Assembly: GCA_011524475.1 (NCBI GenBank)
Contig: WTKG01000041.1
Coordinates: 1 to 7,879, forward strand
Reading direction: 5' to 3'
DNA from: Demequinaceae bacterium
Lineage (GTDB): Bacteria > Actinomycetota > Actinomycetes > Actinomycetales > Demequinaceae
DNA: 7,879 nt
Part shown: positions 1 to 6,991 of the stretch, piece after piece
Layout of the letters: each line of letters opens with the position of its first letter
How positions within the stretch are numbered: the first letter of the stretch is position 1
Notes under the pieces: generated by a model
Told to the model about the DNA's origin: nothing
Database searches by the model: none
What the model saw: only the letters and a program-made list of their open reading frames with translations
Translations under genes and position numbers: made by a program

Positions 1-432
1 GGGGAGAAGATTGAACTCCGTCGCGTAGCTCAGGTCACAGGCCCTCAGGTTGCCGTGTATCTGCACCGCACGAACAAAGATCTTCCTGCCCAGGTAGGTG
101 TGTTGGTGGCGGCAGAGACCAGTGTGGGCGACGTCGCTCGTGATGTTGCCATGCACATCGCGGCCTACTCACCCACGTATCTGTCACGGGATGACGTTCC
201 CGCCGACGTAGTGGAAAACGAACGTCGTGTGGCAGAAGAGACCGCGAAGGGTGAAGGTAAGCCCGAAGCTGCTTTGCCGAAAATCATTGAAGGCCGAATG
301 AACGGTTTCTTCAAGGAGAACTGCCTTGTGGACCAGGCGTATGCCAAGGATCCCAAGAGCACTGTGGGCAAGGTCATCGCGGCTACGGGCGGCGAGGTTA
401 CTCGCTTCGCGCGCTTCCGCGTGGGAGCCTAG
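1..432 (+). CDS. tsf: Elongation factor Ts, C-terminal half (5' end outside window)
   Basis: The frame is open from base 1 and ends at TAG 430-432, giving 143 residues; the N-terminal UBA-like domain and the TDFV region lie off the left edge. EF-Ts is the cytoplasmic guanine-nucleotide exchange factor that releases GDP from EF-Tu so that it can bind GTP and aminoacyl-tRNA. Recognition rests on the dimerization-domain core: YLHR followed by LPAQVGVLV (about residues 20-38 of the visible part), the [16 protein letters not shown] helix (seen here as [19 protein letters not shown]), the [10 protein letters not shown] stretch, the [19 protein letters not shown] stretch, and a C-terminus ending [10 protein letters not shown]. 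Full-length actinobacterial EF-Ts is about 270-280 residues, so roughly half is present. It sits 60 bp upstream of pyrH, the usual bacterial neighbour. No stem-loop with a T-run follows the stop, so read-through into pyrH is likely. Confidence 0.96.
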   Translation, partial: GEKIELRRVAQVTGPQVAVYLHRTNKDLPAQVGVLVAAETSVGDVARDVAMHIAAYSPTYLSRDDVPADVVENERRVAEETAKGEGKPEAALPKIIEGRMNGFFKENCLVDQAYAKDPKSTVGKVIAATGGEVTRFARFRVGA

Positions 433-482
433 GAAACATAATCGTCGCGGGTACGTCTCGCGCATCGCATACTGGCGCTGAT

Positions 483-487
483 GGGAG
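483..487 (+). promoter_or_regulatory. Ribosome binding site deciding the pyrH start
   Basis: GGGAG ends 5 nt before ATG 493. There is no comparable purine tract before the alternative in-frame ATG at 481, and this motif would itself lie inside the coding region if 481 were used. It therefore favours the 247-residue UMP kinase. Confidence 0.55.
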
Positions 488-492
488 CATCC

Positions 493-1236
493 ATGTCCGA
501 CACTCCAATTCCGGGTGTGGATACCCCACCGTCGGGCCGTCGGGTCCTCGTGAAGTTAAGCGGCGAGACGTTCGGTGGTGGCGAGGTCGGGCTTTCTCCC
601 GACATTGTGCAAAGACTTGCGCATGAGACCGCTGAGGCTGTTCATCAGGGTGTCCAAGTCGCCGTGGTGGTAGGCGGCGGCAACTTTTTCCGTGGCGTGG
701 AGTTGAGCGAGCGCGGCATGGAACGTGCCCGCGCCGACTACATGGGCATGTTGGGGACCGTGATGAACGCGCTCGCCCTCCAAGACTTTTTGGAGCAGGC
801 AGGAGTGGATACGCGCGTCCAAACCGCAATCACCATGGGACAGGTGGCTGAGCCGTACATTCCCAGACGCGCTATGCGGCACCTCGAGAAAGGCAGGGTG
901 GTGATTTTTGCTGCCGGTGCGGGGATGCCGTATTTCTCTACGGATACGGTTTCTGTGCAACGTGCGTTAGAGACTCGCTGTTCTGAAGTTTTGATGGGCA
1001 AGAACGGTGTCGACGGGGTCTACTCTGCAGACCCTCGACATGACTCGTCTGCAACAAAATTTGACTCCCTCACGTATCGCGAGGCATTGAACAAGGGTCT
1101 CAATGTCATGGATTCGACTGCATTCAGTCTGTGTATGGATAATGAACTTCCTATGGTGGTGTTTGGTCTTGAGGAACCCGGCAACGTGACACGCGCGTTG
1201 ATAGGGGAGACAATCGGTACCCGGGTAACCGCGTAA
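493..1236 (+). CDS. pyrH: UMP kinase (uridylate kinase)
   Basis: Cytoplasmic UMP kinase of the amino-acid-kinase fold; it phosphorylates UMP to UDP with ATP in pyrimidine nucleotide synthesis and is usually a GTP-activated, UTP-inhibited hexamer. With the start at ATG 493 it is 247 residues, near the family's usual ~240. Visible motifs: KLSGE (21-25, nucleotide/phosphate binding), [10 protein letters not shown] (59-68), [18 protein letters not shown] (81-98, UMP-binding helix), the [12 protein letters not shown] loop (141-152), [12 protein letters not shown] (170-181), and [20 protein letters not shown] (207-226). An in-frame ATG at 481 would add four residues, but GGGAG at 483-487 lies 5 nt before ATG 493, so I prefer 493; the 481 start could only be used without an SD. 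The gene precedes frr by 22 bp, a nearly universal pairing. No missing catalytic residue was noticed. Confidence 0.96.
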   Translation: MSDTPIPGVDTPPSGRRVLVKLSGETFGGGEVGLSPDIVQRLAHETAEAVHQGVQVAVVVGGGNFFRGVELSERGMERARADYMGMLGTVMNALALQDFLEQAGVDTRVQTAITMGQVAEPYIPRRAMRHLEKGRVVIFAAGAGMPYFSTDTVSVQRALETRCSEVLMGKNGVDGVYSADPRHDSSATKFDSLTYREALNKGLNVMDSTAFSLCMDNELPMVVFGLEEPGNVTRALIGETIGTRVTA

Positions 1237-1245
1237 GCAATCAAG

Positions 1246-1251
1246 AAAGGA
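1246..1251 (+). promoter_or_regulatory. Ribosome binding site of frr
   Basis: AAAGGA in the 22-bp pyrH-frr gap, 7 nt before GTG 1259. It supports the non-ATG start of frr, which also gives the canonical 185-residue protein. Confidence 0.6.
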
Positions 1252-1258
1252 CCGCACC

Positions 1259-1816
1259 GTGATTGATGAGACTCTCCTCGATGCCGAGGAGCACATGGAT
1301 AAATCGGTCGCAGTCGCGAAAGATAACTTTGCTGGCATCCGCACGGGCCAGGCCTCGGCTTCGATGTTTGCACCGATTTTGGTGGACTACTACGGAGCGC
1401 CCACTCCTTTACAGCAGCTTGCCTCTATTGCGACCCCCGAAGCTAGGACGGTGCTCATCTCGCCTTTTGATGCGGGAGCACTCTCGAACATCGAAAAGGC
1501 GTTGCGGGAATCGGACCTTGGCGTGAGCCCTACAAGTGACGGTAACCAGTTGCGGATTGTGATGCCTCAACTGACCGAAGAGCGTCGAAAAGAGTACGTG
1601 AAGGTGGCAAAGTCCAAGGCAGAAGAAGCACGGGTCAGTGTCAGGAGTGCGCGACGCAAGGCAAAAGAAACGCTTGATGCCGCGGTGAAAAATGGGGACA
1701 TTGGTCAGGATGAAGGGGCCAGAGCAGAGAAGGAACTGGACGCCCTCACCAAGAAACACGTGGATGAGATTGATGCCTTGCTCGCGCACAAAGAGAGCGA
1801 ACTCCTGGCCATCTAA
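1259..1816 (+). CDS. frr: Ribosome recycling factor
   Basis: RRF acts with EF-G to split the post-termination 70S ribosome so that subunits, mRNA and tRNA can be reused. The product is 185 residues, exactly the usual length. It starts at GTG 1259 (MIDETLLDAEEHM), with AAAGGA at 1246-1251 placed 7 nt upstream. Family landmarks in order: helix 1 with KDNFAGIRTGQAS (21-33); domain II with VDYYGAPTPLQQLASI (42-57) and the DGNQLRIVMPQLTEERRKE segment (94-112); the long helices of domain I with VSVRSARRKAKE (127-137), where Arg132 matches the functionally important Arg132 of E. coli RRF; and the C-terminal HVDEIDALLAHKESELL (167-183). Its TAA shares its last base with the cdsA start (TAATG), which suggests translational coupling. 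No anomaly was seen. Confidence 0.97.
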   Translation: MIDETLLDAEEHMDKSVAVAKDNFAGIRTGQASASMFAPILVDYYGAPTPLQQLASIATPEARTVLISPFDAGALSNIEKALRESDLGVSPTSDGNQLRIVMPQLTEERRKEYVKVAKSKAEEARVSVRSARRKAKETLDAAVKNGDIGQDEGARAEKELDALTKKHVDEIDALLAHKESELLAI

Positions 1817-2694
1817 TGAACGCGTCGACACCGGCCGTTCCCTCGAGGGATGCGTCTGCTGCGGCTGGCCGCATTCTCAAGCGCCGTAGCGGCAGAAATC
1901 TTCCCGTTGCGACGGCAATCGGGTTGGGGATTCTGGCCTTGGTGTTGGTGGCTAATTGGTGGCATGGCCTTGCGTTTGCAGCGGTGATGTATGGCTTTGT
2001 GATCGCCGCATATCCGGAATGGCGTGCAGCGCTGATGCGTAGTGGCCGTTTTCTGGCCCTCACTCCCATCATTGCGGGGACCGTGGGAATGGGGGTCGCT
2101 ACGTGGTTTGCAGGGCGTGAAGGCCTGGTGGTGGCGCTGCTCGTGGCGTGTGCTGGCACCGTCGCCTGGAGGCTTGTCGAAGATTGGCACGAAGACGCTC
2201 TTCATGACTCACTTGCCTCGATTCTCACGTTGGTCTGGATTCCCTTTTTGATGTCCTTCATGCTGCTGATCCGGGAGACGGAAGACGGGTGGGTGCGGGT
2301 GCTCATTGTCGTTCTTGCGGTTGCCGGCAGTGATACGGGGGCGCTCTTCACGGGGATGAAATTTGGGCGCAACAAAATGGCTCCGCATATTAGCCCTCAG
2401 AAGACCTGGGAAGGGGCTGTGGGAGGCGCGATCCTCGGTGTCAGTGCCGCAACTATTGCTGCCTACTTTTTACTGCAGGGCGCATGGCAAGTGGGTTTGT
2501 TAGTGGGAGCGGTCGCGGTTGTCGGCGCAGTTTTTGGAGATTTAGTGGAGTCGGTACTCAAACGGGATATGAATATCAAAGATATGGGCGGCGCAATACC
2601 TGGCCACGGGGGAGTGTTGGACAGAATCGATTCTCTGCTTGTGGCAGCGCCGTTGGCGTATGTTGCTTTTGGGATTTTGGTGAGTTTCGAATGA
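1816..2694 (+). CDS. cdsA: Phosphatidate cytidylyltransferase (CDP-diacylglycerol synthase)
   Basis: Integral membrane enzyme that makes CDP-diacylglycerol from phosphatidic acid and CTP, the branch-point precursor of phosphatidylglycerol, cardiolipin and phosphatidylinositol lipids. The 292-residue product has a polar, Arg-rich cytoplasmic N-tail (1-28) and then several hydrophobic segments (about 29-47, 50-66, 80-97, 102-118, 134-152, 160-175, 203-220, 225-243, 273-290). The CTP_transf_1 family signature is complete at residues 246-272: Ser246, Lys249-Arg250, Lys255-Asp256, IPGHGG (261-266), Asp269-Arg270 and Asp272, with the metal-binding aspartates retained. Upstream lie [10 protein letters not shown] (171-180) and SPQKTWEG (193-200), also family hallmarks. 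The start overlaps the frr stop by one base (TAATG) and no good SD is visible, so translation is probably by coupling. The 3' end overlaps rlmN in ATGA. Confidence 0.96.
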   Translation: MNASTPAVPSRDASAAAGRILKRRSGRNLPVATAIGLGILALVLVANWWHGLAFAAVMYGFVIAAYPEWRAALMRSGRFLALTPIIAGTVGMGVATWFAGREGLVVALLVACAGTVAWRLVEDWHEDALHDSLASILTLVWIPFLMSFMLLIRETEDGWVRVLIVVLAVAGSDTGALFTGMKFGRNKMAPHISPQKTWEGAVGGAILGVSAATIAAYFLLQGAWQVGLLVGAVAVVGAVFGDLVESVLKRDMNIKDMGGAIPGHGGVLDRIDSLLVAAPLAYVAFGILVSFE

Positions 2695-3821
2695 CAAATA
2701 TTGACATTCCGGAAGGTGCTCCAGTGCTCACCATGGCAGCGCCTAGGAGGGGCAAACCGCCACTGCATTTTGCGGACCTTTCTGAAAGTGAACGCAAGAA
2801 TGCGGTGGCTAGTCTGGGTCATCCGGAGTTCCGTGCCTCGCAACTCGCGACCCACTATTTTTCACATTTCAGCACCGACGCAGACCAGATGACCGACATT
2901 CCGGCTGCGGCGAGGGAGCAGCTTAGTGAGCAGCTCTTTCCTCCTCTTATGAAGGAAGTGCGCACGATCACAACGGACGACGGCGACACCGTGAAGACGC
3001 TGTGGGAACTTCACGACGGAGTCAAGGTGGAGTCGGTCCTGATGCGATACCCCGGGCGAGCCACCCTATGTGTCACCAGTCAAGCCGGATGTGGCATGGC
3101 CTGCCCTTTTTGCGCCACTGGTCAAATGGGCCTGACTCGCAACTTGAGTGCGGCCGAAATCATTGACCAAGCGCGGTTAGCTGCGGGTCAGTCACGAGAT
3201 GGCATATTTGGCGAATCGGTGCGACTGTCCAACATCGTGTTTATGGGCATGGGAGAGCCGTTGGCAAACTACGCCGCTGTGGTGAAGGCGGTGCGGGCAT
3301 TCGTCGCCGAGCAGCCTCACGGCCTGGGGCTTTCTGCGCGTCACGTGACGGTGTCCACCGTGGGGTTGGTGCCGGCTATCGATAAATTAGCGAGCGAGGA
3401 AATTCCGGTGACTCTTGCGTTGAGTTTGCATGCGCCTGATGACGAGTTGCGCAGCGAACTTGTTCCCATCAACACTCGGTGGTCGGTAGACGAAGCCTTA
3501 GATGCTGCACGGCGTTATTTTGAGGCGAGCGGGCGACGAGTCTCCATCGAATATGCCCTCATTCGGGATATCAACGACCATGCATGGAGAGCGGACTTGC
3601 TGGGGCGAAAATTAGCCGAACGTGGGTCGGGTTGGGTGCATGTAAATCCGATCCCCCTTAACCCCACTCCGGGTAGTAAATGGACAGCATCTGACCCTGA
3701 GGTAGAAAAAGAATTTGTGGCGCGCCTACGGGATCACCACATTCCGACCACCATCAGGGACACTCGAGGAAGTGAAATTGATGGCGCCTGCGGCCAGTTG
3801 GCGACGAAGGAGAAAGAATGA
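2691..3821 (+). CDS. rlmN: Dual-specificity 23S rRNA / tRNA (adenine-C2)-methyltransferase, radical SAM
   Basis: RlmN methylates C2 of A2503 in 23S rRNA and A37 of some tRNAs using two SAM molecules and a methyl-cysteine intermediate. The product is 376 residues, typical of the family. The radical-SAM cluster motif CGMACPFC supplies Cys134, Cys138 and Cys141. Cys127, seven residues upstream, matches E. coli Cys118 (resolving cysteine). Cys367 in [11 protein letters not shown] matches E. coli Cys355, the methyl carrier, so the full set of five functional cysteines is present. GMGEP (186-190) is the SAM amino-group motif; [21 protein letters not shown] and [15 protein letters not shown] are further RlmN blocks. 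I chose ATG 2691, which overlaps the cdsA TGA (ATGA) and has GGTGAG at 2679-2684, 6 nt upstream. The frame stays open for 69 more codons inside cdsA, but that extension lacks RlmN similarity. The end overlaps the next gene in ATGA. Confidence 0.96.
   Translation: MTNIDIPEGAPVLTMAAPRRGKPPLHFADLSESERKNAVASLGHPEFRASQLATHYFSHFSTDADQMTDIPAAAREQLSEQLFPPLMKEVRTITTDDGDTVKTLWELHDGVKVESVLMRYPGRATLCVTSQAGCGMACPFCATGQMGLTRNLSAAEIIDQARLAAGQSRDGIFGESVRLSNIVFMGMGEPLANYAAVVKAVRAFVAEQPHGLGLSARHVTVSTVGLVPAIDKLASEEIPVTLALSLHAPDDELRSELVPINTRWSVDEALDAARRYFEASGRRVSIEYALIRDINDHAWRADLLGRKLAERGSGWVHVNPIPLNPTPGSKWTASDPEVEKEFVARLRDHHIPTTIRDTRGSEIDGACGQLATKEKE
3807..3812 (+). promoter_or_regulatory. Strong ribosome binding site inside the rlmN 3' end
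   Basis: AAGGAG lies 5 nt before ATG 3818 and within the last codons of rlmN. It is the best SD match in the window, so the DivIVA-repeat gene can be initiated independently as well as by ATGA coupling. It may give this protein a higher output than its neighbours (inference). Confidence 0.6.
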
Positions 3822-4384
3822 GTGCGTCAATGTTCTCGCGCACTAGCATGTTGCGCACCGGCTATAACCGCAGCCAGGTAGACGACTTTATGGTCAAGGT
3901 CCGTGAGGCCTACGAGCGTACCCAGATGGATCCCCAGGGCTTGCTTCCCATGGATATCCGCCGGGCGGCTTTCGACGAAGCACGGGGTGGGTACGACACG
4001 GTCGAAGTAGACGCAGCACTCGACACCTTGGAGAAAGCCTTTTCTCAGCGTCTGCGTCAACAGTTCATCGACGAACACGGTGAAGAAGCGTGGAATCTGG
4101 AACTCCAGAGCCGTGCCGGGCTACTCTACGAACGTCTTACGCAACCTGAGGGAGAACGTTTCGACCAGCCTGCGGGAATGGGACGTGGTTATAACGCAGA
4201 ACAGGTGGACGCGCTGGTGGATCGGGTGGCCCAATACTTCAATACGGGTGAGCCGATCACCGTGCAGGAAATCCGTGAAACGACGTTTGCACGGGCTGCG
4301 CGGTCTCGTGCGTACGCGGAGTCCGATGTGGACACGTTCTTGGCAAAAGTCATTGATCTGCTCCTGGGCATTGACCAGGCGTAA
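3818..4384 (+). CDS. DivIVA-domain repeat protein (four DivIVA N-terminal-like motifs)
   Basis: A 188-residue protein of unproven function built from repeats resembling the N-terminal domain of DivIVA/Wag31, the curvature-sensing scaffold of poles and septa. Four copies of an F-x(7-10)-Y-x(4)-VD pattern can be seen: F6/Y16/V21-D22, F52/Y59/V64-D65, F115/Y125/V130-D131 and F157/Y166/V171-D172. Copies 2 and 4 are preceded by a DIRRAAF / EIRETTF block (46-52, 151-157), as in canonical DivIVA (DI-x-N-x2-F), while copies 1 and 3 lack it and share GYNxxQVD. The order is thus short-long-linker-short-long, as if a two-motif unit had been duplicated. The linker (about 76-110) is helical and charged, but there is no long coiled coil and no membrane segment, so it should not form DivIVA-like filaments by itself. 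It resembles the actinobacterial DivIVA-domain repeat family (TIGR03543/TIGR03544 as I recall). ATG 3818 overlaps the rlmN stop and has a strong SD. A link to polar growth is inference. Confidence 0.88.
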   Translation: MSASMFSRTSMLRTGYNRSQVDDFMVKVREAYERTQMDPQGLLPMDIRRAAFDEARGGYDTVEVDAALDTLEKAFSQRLRQQFIDEHGEEAWNLELQSRAGLLYERLTQPEGERFDQPAGMGRGYNAEQVDALVDRVAQYFNTGEPITVQEIRETTFARAARSRAYAESDVDTFLAKVIDLLLGIDQA

Positions 4385-4387
4385 TCT
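4382..4387 (+). promoter_or_regulatory. Candidate -10 element for a leaderless dxr transcript
   Basis: TAATCT fits the actinobacterial TANNNT -10 consensus and ends 8 nt before ATG 4396, the spacing at which a transcript would start close to the start codon. No recognisable -35 is found at 16-18 nt. The first three bases are the TAA stop of the preceding gene, so the match may be chance. Low confidence. Confidence 0.22.
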
Positions 4388-4395
4388 GCTTGCCC

Positions 4396-5565
4396 ATGAC
4401 TGTGCGTTCCGTTGCGATTCTGGGCTCTACTGGCTCCATTGGTACCCAGGCACTGGACGTTATTTCTCGCCATCCCGAACGTTTTACTGTGCAAGCCCTG
4501 GCCGCGGGCGGCGGTTCTGTTGACACGTTGATTACGCAGGCGCGCTCCTTTCACGTGCAGGCGGTGGGGGTTGCGGACGAGACGGTTGCCGCGCACGTGT
4601 CGGAGGCTTTGCCTGACGTGCATGTGTATGCAGGGGACGACGCGGCCACCACGATCGCGGCCGGATATATCGGTGCAGGCGAGGCCGCCCCGGCAGATGT
4701 TGTTCTCAATGGAATGGCAGGGTCAGTGGGGCTTCGCCCTACGCTTGCCGCCCTTGAAGCAGGAAGTCTGCTTGCGCTGGCAAATAAAGAGTCCCTGATC
4801 GCTGGCGGCGCTTTGGTGCATCAGGCGGTGCAATACGAGGGCCAAATAGTGCCAGTGGATTCGGAACATAGCGCGATGGCTCAGGCGCTTCGGTCGGGAA
4901 CCGAGCGTGAGGTGTCCAGACTGATTTTGACGGCATCGGGCGGAGCGTTTCGTGGCCGAAGTCGCGCCTCTCTTGCCGACGTCACGGCCAAACAGGCACT
5001 GCAACACCCCACGTGGGACATGGGTCCCGTGGTGACTATTAACTCGGCCACCATGGTAAATAAAGCGTTAGAACTGTTAGAAGCCCACCTCCTCTTTGGA
5101 GTGGAGCTGAAGGACATCCATGTAGTCGTGCACCCCCAATCGCAGATTCATTCGATGGTGGAGTTCCGGGATGGAGCCACGATCGCGCAAGCAAGTCCTC
5201 CTGATATGCGCCTGCCCATCGCCCTCGGGCTGTCGTGGCCAGAGCGGCTGGCGGAAGTGTCGCCTTCCTATGACTGGTCAGTGTCACAGACATGGACATT
5301 TGAGCCCTTGGATGATGCAGTATTCCCGGCGGTGAGACTGATGCGTGAAGCCGCCGCGGCCTCCCCACTTCATCCGGCTGTGTACAACGCCGCGAACGAG
5401 GAATGTGTCGCGGCATTCCTCGCCGGGAATCTGGGCTTCCTGGACATTGTCGACACCGTAGAAAAAACCCTTAGTGACTACAGCGCCCCCGCGGAGGTCA
5501 GCCTTGGCGCAGTGGAAGAGGCGCAACGCTGGGCCCGTGAATCTGCACGGCGCTCGCGGACGTAG
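4396..5565 (+). CDS. dxr: 1-deoxy-D-xylulose 5-phosphate reductoisomerase
   Basis: Second enzyme of the MEP isoprenoid pathway: it converts 1-deoxyxylulose 5-phosphate to 2-C-methylerythritol 4-phosphate with NADPH and a divalent metal, and is the target of fosmidomycin. From ATG 4396 it is 389 residues, normal for the family. Motifs: GSTGSIG (10-16, NADPH), LANKESLIAGG (128-138), VDSEH (154-158) with metal ligands Asp155 and Glu157, LTASGGAF (178-185) with substrate Ser181, QHPTWDMG (203-210) with His204 of the flexible loop, and INSATMVNKALE (215-226) with Asn222, Lys223 and metal ligand Glu226. The NSAT form replaces the DSAT of E. coli. All catalytic residues seem present. The start is uncertain: TTG 4390 is in frame two codons earlier, but ATG 4396 gives the usual N-terminus. 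No good SD precedes either, and the DivIVA-repeat stop is 11 bp away. It pairs functionally with ispG downstream. Confidence 0.96.
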   Translation: MTVRSVAILGSTGSIGTQALDVISRHPERFTVQALAAGGGSVDTLITQARSFHVQAVGVADETVAAHVSEALPDVHVYAGDDAATTIAAGYIGAGEAAPADVVLNGMAGSVGLRPTLAALEAGSLLALANKESLIAGGALVHQAVQYEGQIVPVDSEHSAMAQALRSGTEREVSRLILTASGGAFRGRSRASLADVTAKQALQHPTWDMGPVVTINSATMVNKALELLEAHLLFGVELKDIHVVVHPQSQIHSMVEFRDGATIAQASPPDMRLPIALGLSWPERLAEVSPSYDWSVSQTWTFEPLDDAVFPAVRLMREAAAASPLHPAVYNAANEECVAAFLAGNLGFLDIVDTVEKTLSDYSAPAEVSLGAVEEAQRWARESARRSRT

Positions 5566-5568
5566 TGT
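5563..5568 (+). promoter_or_regulatory. Candidate -10 element for a leaderless protease transcript
   Basis: TAGTGT fits TANNNT and sits at -12 to -7 relative to the A of ATG 5575. No -35 is visible. It begins with the dxr TAG stop, so chance is a real alternative. Low confidence. Confidence 0.2.
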
Positions 5569-5574
5569 GTGCGT

Positions 5575-6945
5575 ATGAATCTCACCCGTCTCGTCATTGC
5601 CGCCGTCCTTTTTGCCGGGTTGGCGTATGCCGTGGTTGCGTCCCCTGCCTTCACTCTTGCGGTAGTCGCGTTTTCCGTCGGGGTGCTGCTCTCCATAGCT
5701 TTACATGAGGTGGGCCATCTGCTGCCTGCGAAAATTTTTGGGGTCCCAGTGAGTCAGTACATGGTGGGATTTGGCCCCACCTTGTGGTCGCGTATGCGTG
5801 GCGAAACTGAGTACGGGATCAAGGCGATTCCTCTGGGTGGCTACGTCAAATTGGTGGGAATGGTTCCTCCAGCGCACGAAGTTGCGCCGGTGAAAGGGCG
5901 TTCGTGGTGGGCTCGTGTGATTCGTGATACTCGCGAAGCGGAGTGGGAGGACATCCCTCACGACCCCGCTGCACGCTATTTTTGGCGACTCCCCGCGTGG
6001 AAGAAACTCATTGTCATGGGTGGCGGAACGTTCACGAATCTGCTTATCGCAGCACTCATTTTTGTGGGAGTGGGGTCTGGATATGGGGTACCTACGTTCC
6101 AACCGCAGGTTGCGGCCGTGACGCCATGTGCCTTGGAATCCGTGTACGACACGTGCGAGGAAGGTGATGAGCCGTCTGCGGCGAGCAAGGCAGGGCTGGA
6201 GGTAGGGGACCGGATTCTTGCTCTTGATGGTGTCGAGGTGGCCTCCTGGGCTGACCTTACTCAACGTATGCGTGATGCCTTAGGGCGAACCGTGACAGTG
6301 GACATTGATCGCGACGGAGACGTGTTCTCTGTTGAGGTAGCCCCCACGGCGCGGGACTACTTCACTTTTGATGCCGCGGGAGAGCCCCTCGTGGATGCGG
6401 AAGGTGAATTTGTGCTGGAGCCCACTGGGTTCTTTGGAGTGCAGCCCGCACAGGCTCGGGAACGAGTGCCAGTAGCGACAAGTCTGGGGTGGACAGGGGA
6501 GGCCGTTGTCGCGGTAGGGAACCTGGTTATTAACCTTCCTGAACACATGGCCTCCGCTGCGCGTGCAATCGCAGGAGTGGAAGAGCGGGACGCGGAAGGG
6601 GCACAAAGCATCGTGGGAGCAGCGGTCGCCACGGGAGAGCTTGTGACGTCGGTGGAGTCCTTCGCGGATCGAGTGGTGTCTGTACTGGTGATCGTCGGGT
6701 CGGTAAATATCGCATTGTTTGTGTTCAACATGATCCCGCTGCCTCCTTTTGACGGCGGGCACATGGCGGGAGCCGTATGGCAGGCAGTCAAGAACGGTGT
6801 CGCACGTCTTCGCGGCCACGCGGCCACTGTTCCTGTGGATGTCGCGCGCACCGTTCCACTGGCATATGCGGTCTATGCGTTCCTCATTGTTTTTGGTGTG
6901 GTCCTCATCGTGGCGGACATTGTGGCTCCGGTGTCGTTCGTATAG
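5575..6945 (+). CDS. rip: Zinc site-2 protease of the RseP/Rip1 type (M50, with PDZ domain)
   Basis: Intramembrane metalloprotease that cuts membrane-bound substrates such as anti-sigma factors after a first extracytoplasmic cut. The M. tuberculosis counterpart at the same locus is Rip1 (Rv2869c). From ATG 5575 it has 456 residues, somewhat longer than the ~404 of Rip1. Segments: hydrophobic N-terminal helices (5-22 and 25-43), the zinc motif HEVGH (44-48) with catalytic Glu45, the GFGP and [12 protein letters not shown] blocks (65-68, 85-96), and a transmembrane segment at about 150-172. An extracytoplasmic PDZ domain follows (about 178-258, with [14 protein letters not shown] at 206-219), then a C-terminal membrane region with [12 protein letters not shown] (385-396), whose Asp393 is the third zinc ligand, and a last helix at about 426-450. 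Cys185 and Cys194 lie in the exported PDZ part and could form a disulfide. GTG 5569 is an alternative start two codons earlier. Substrates cannot be read from this window. Confidence 0.94.
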   Translation: MNLTRLVIAAVLFAGLAYAVVASPAFTLAVVAFSVGVLLSIALHEVGHLLPAKIFGVPVSQYMVGFGPTLWSRMRGETEYGIKAIPLGGYVKLVGMVPPAHEVAPVKGRSWWARVIRDTREAEWEDIPHDPAARYFWRLPAWKKLIVMGGGTFTNLLIAALIFVGVGSGYGVPTFQPQVAAVTPCALESVYDTCEEGDEPSAASKAGLEVGDRILALDGVEVASWADLTQRMRDALGRTVTVDIDRDGDVFSVEVAPTARDYFTFDAAGEPLVDAEGEFVLEPTGFFGVQPAQARERVPVATSLGWTGEAVVAVGNLVINLPEHMASAARAIAGVEERDAEGAQSIVGAAVATGELVTSVESFADRVVSVLVIVGSVNIALFVFNMIPLPPFDGGHMAGAVWQAVKNGVARLRGHAATVPVDVARTVPLAYAVYAFLIVFGVVLIVADIVAPVSFV

Positions 6946-6975
6946 CGGGTTATGCGCCCTCAAAAACATCTGCGT

Positions 6976-6989
6976 AAGGGATACTAGGA
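6976..6989 (+). promoter_or_regulatory. Weak or ambiguous initiation region of ispG
   Basis: This stretch contains AAGGGA (6976-6981, 10 nt before GTG 6992), the -10-like GATACT (6980-6985, at -12 to -7 of the GTG) and AGGA (6986-6989, 2 nt before). Neither SD has ideal spacing, so initiation could be SD-led at long spacing or leaderless. The sequence does not decide between them. Confidence 0.25.
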
Positions 6990-6991
6990 AC

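Noticed and set aside
433..480. Possible terminator or regulatory hairpin between tsf and pyrH.
   Set aside because: Only a four-base CGCG repeat can be paired and no T-run follows.
2484..2690. A 69-codon in-frame N-terminal extension of rlmN lying inside cdsA.
   Set aside because: It overlaps the most conserved C-terminal part of cdsA, has no RlmN-like sequence, and ATG 2691 has an SD, an ATGA overlap and a family-typical length.
2701..2706. A perfect TTGACA that could be a -35 element at the start of rlmN.
   Set aside because: No -10-like hexamer at 16-18 nt downstream (the sequence there is GTGCTC-like), and it lies within rlmN codons.
5701..6264. A 187-codon - strand open frame inside the protease gene.
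   Set aside because: It is a shadow of the HEVGH and PDZ coding region, with no motif and no convincing RBS or context.
6952..6987. An 11-codon + strand frame ([11 protein letters not shown]) in the protease-ispG gap, a possible leader peptide.
   Set aside because: No well-spaced SD, no attenuator-like stem-loops after it and nothing suggestive in its codons; random frames of this size are common.
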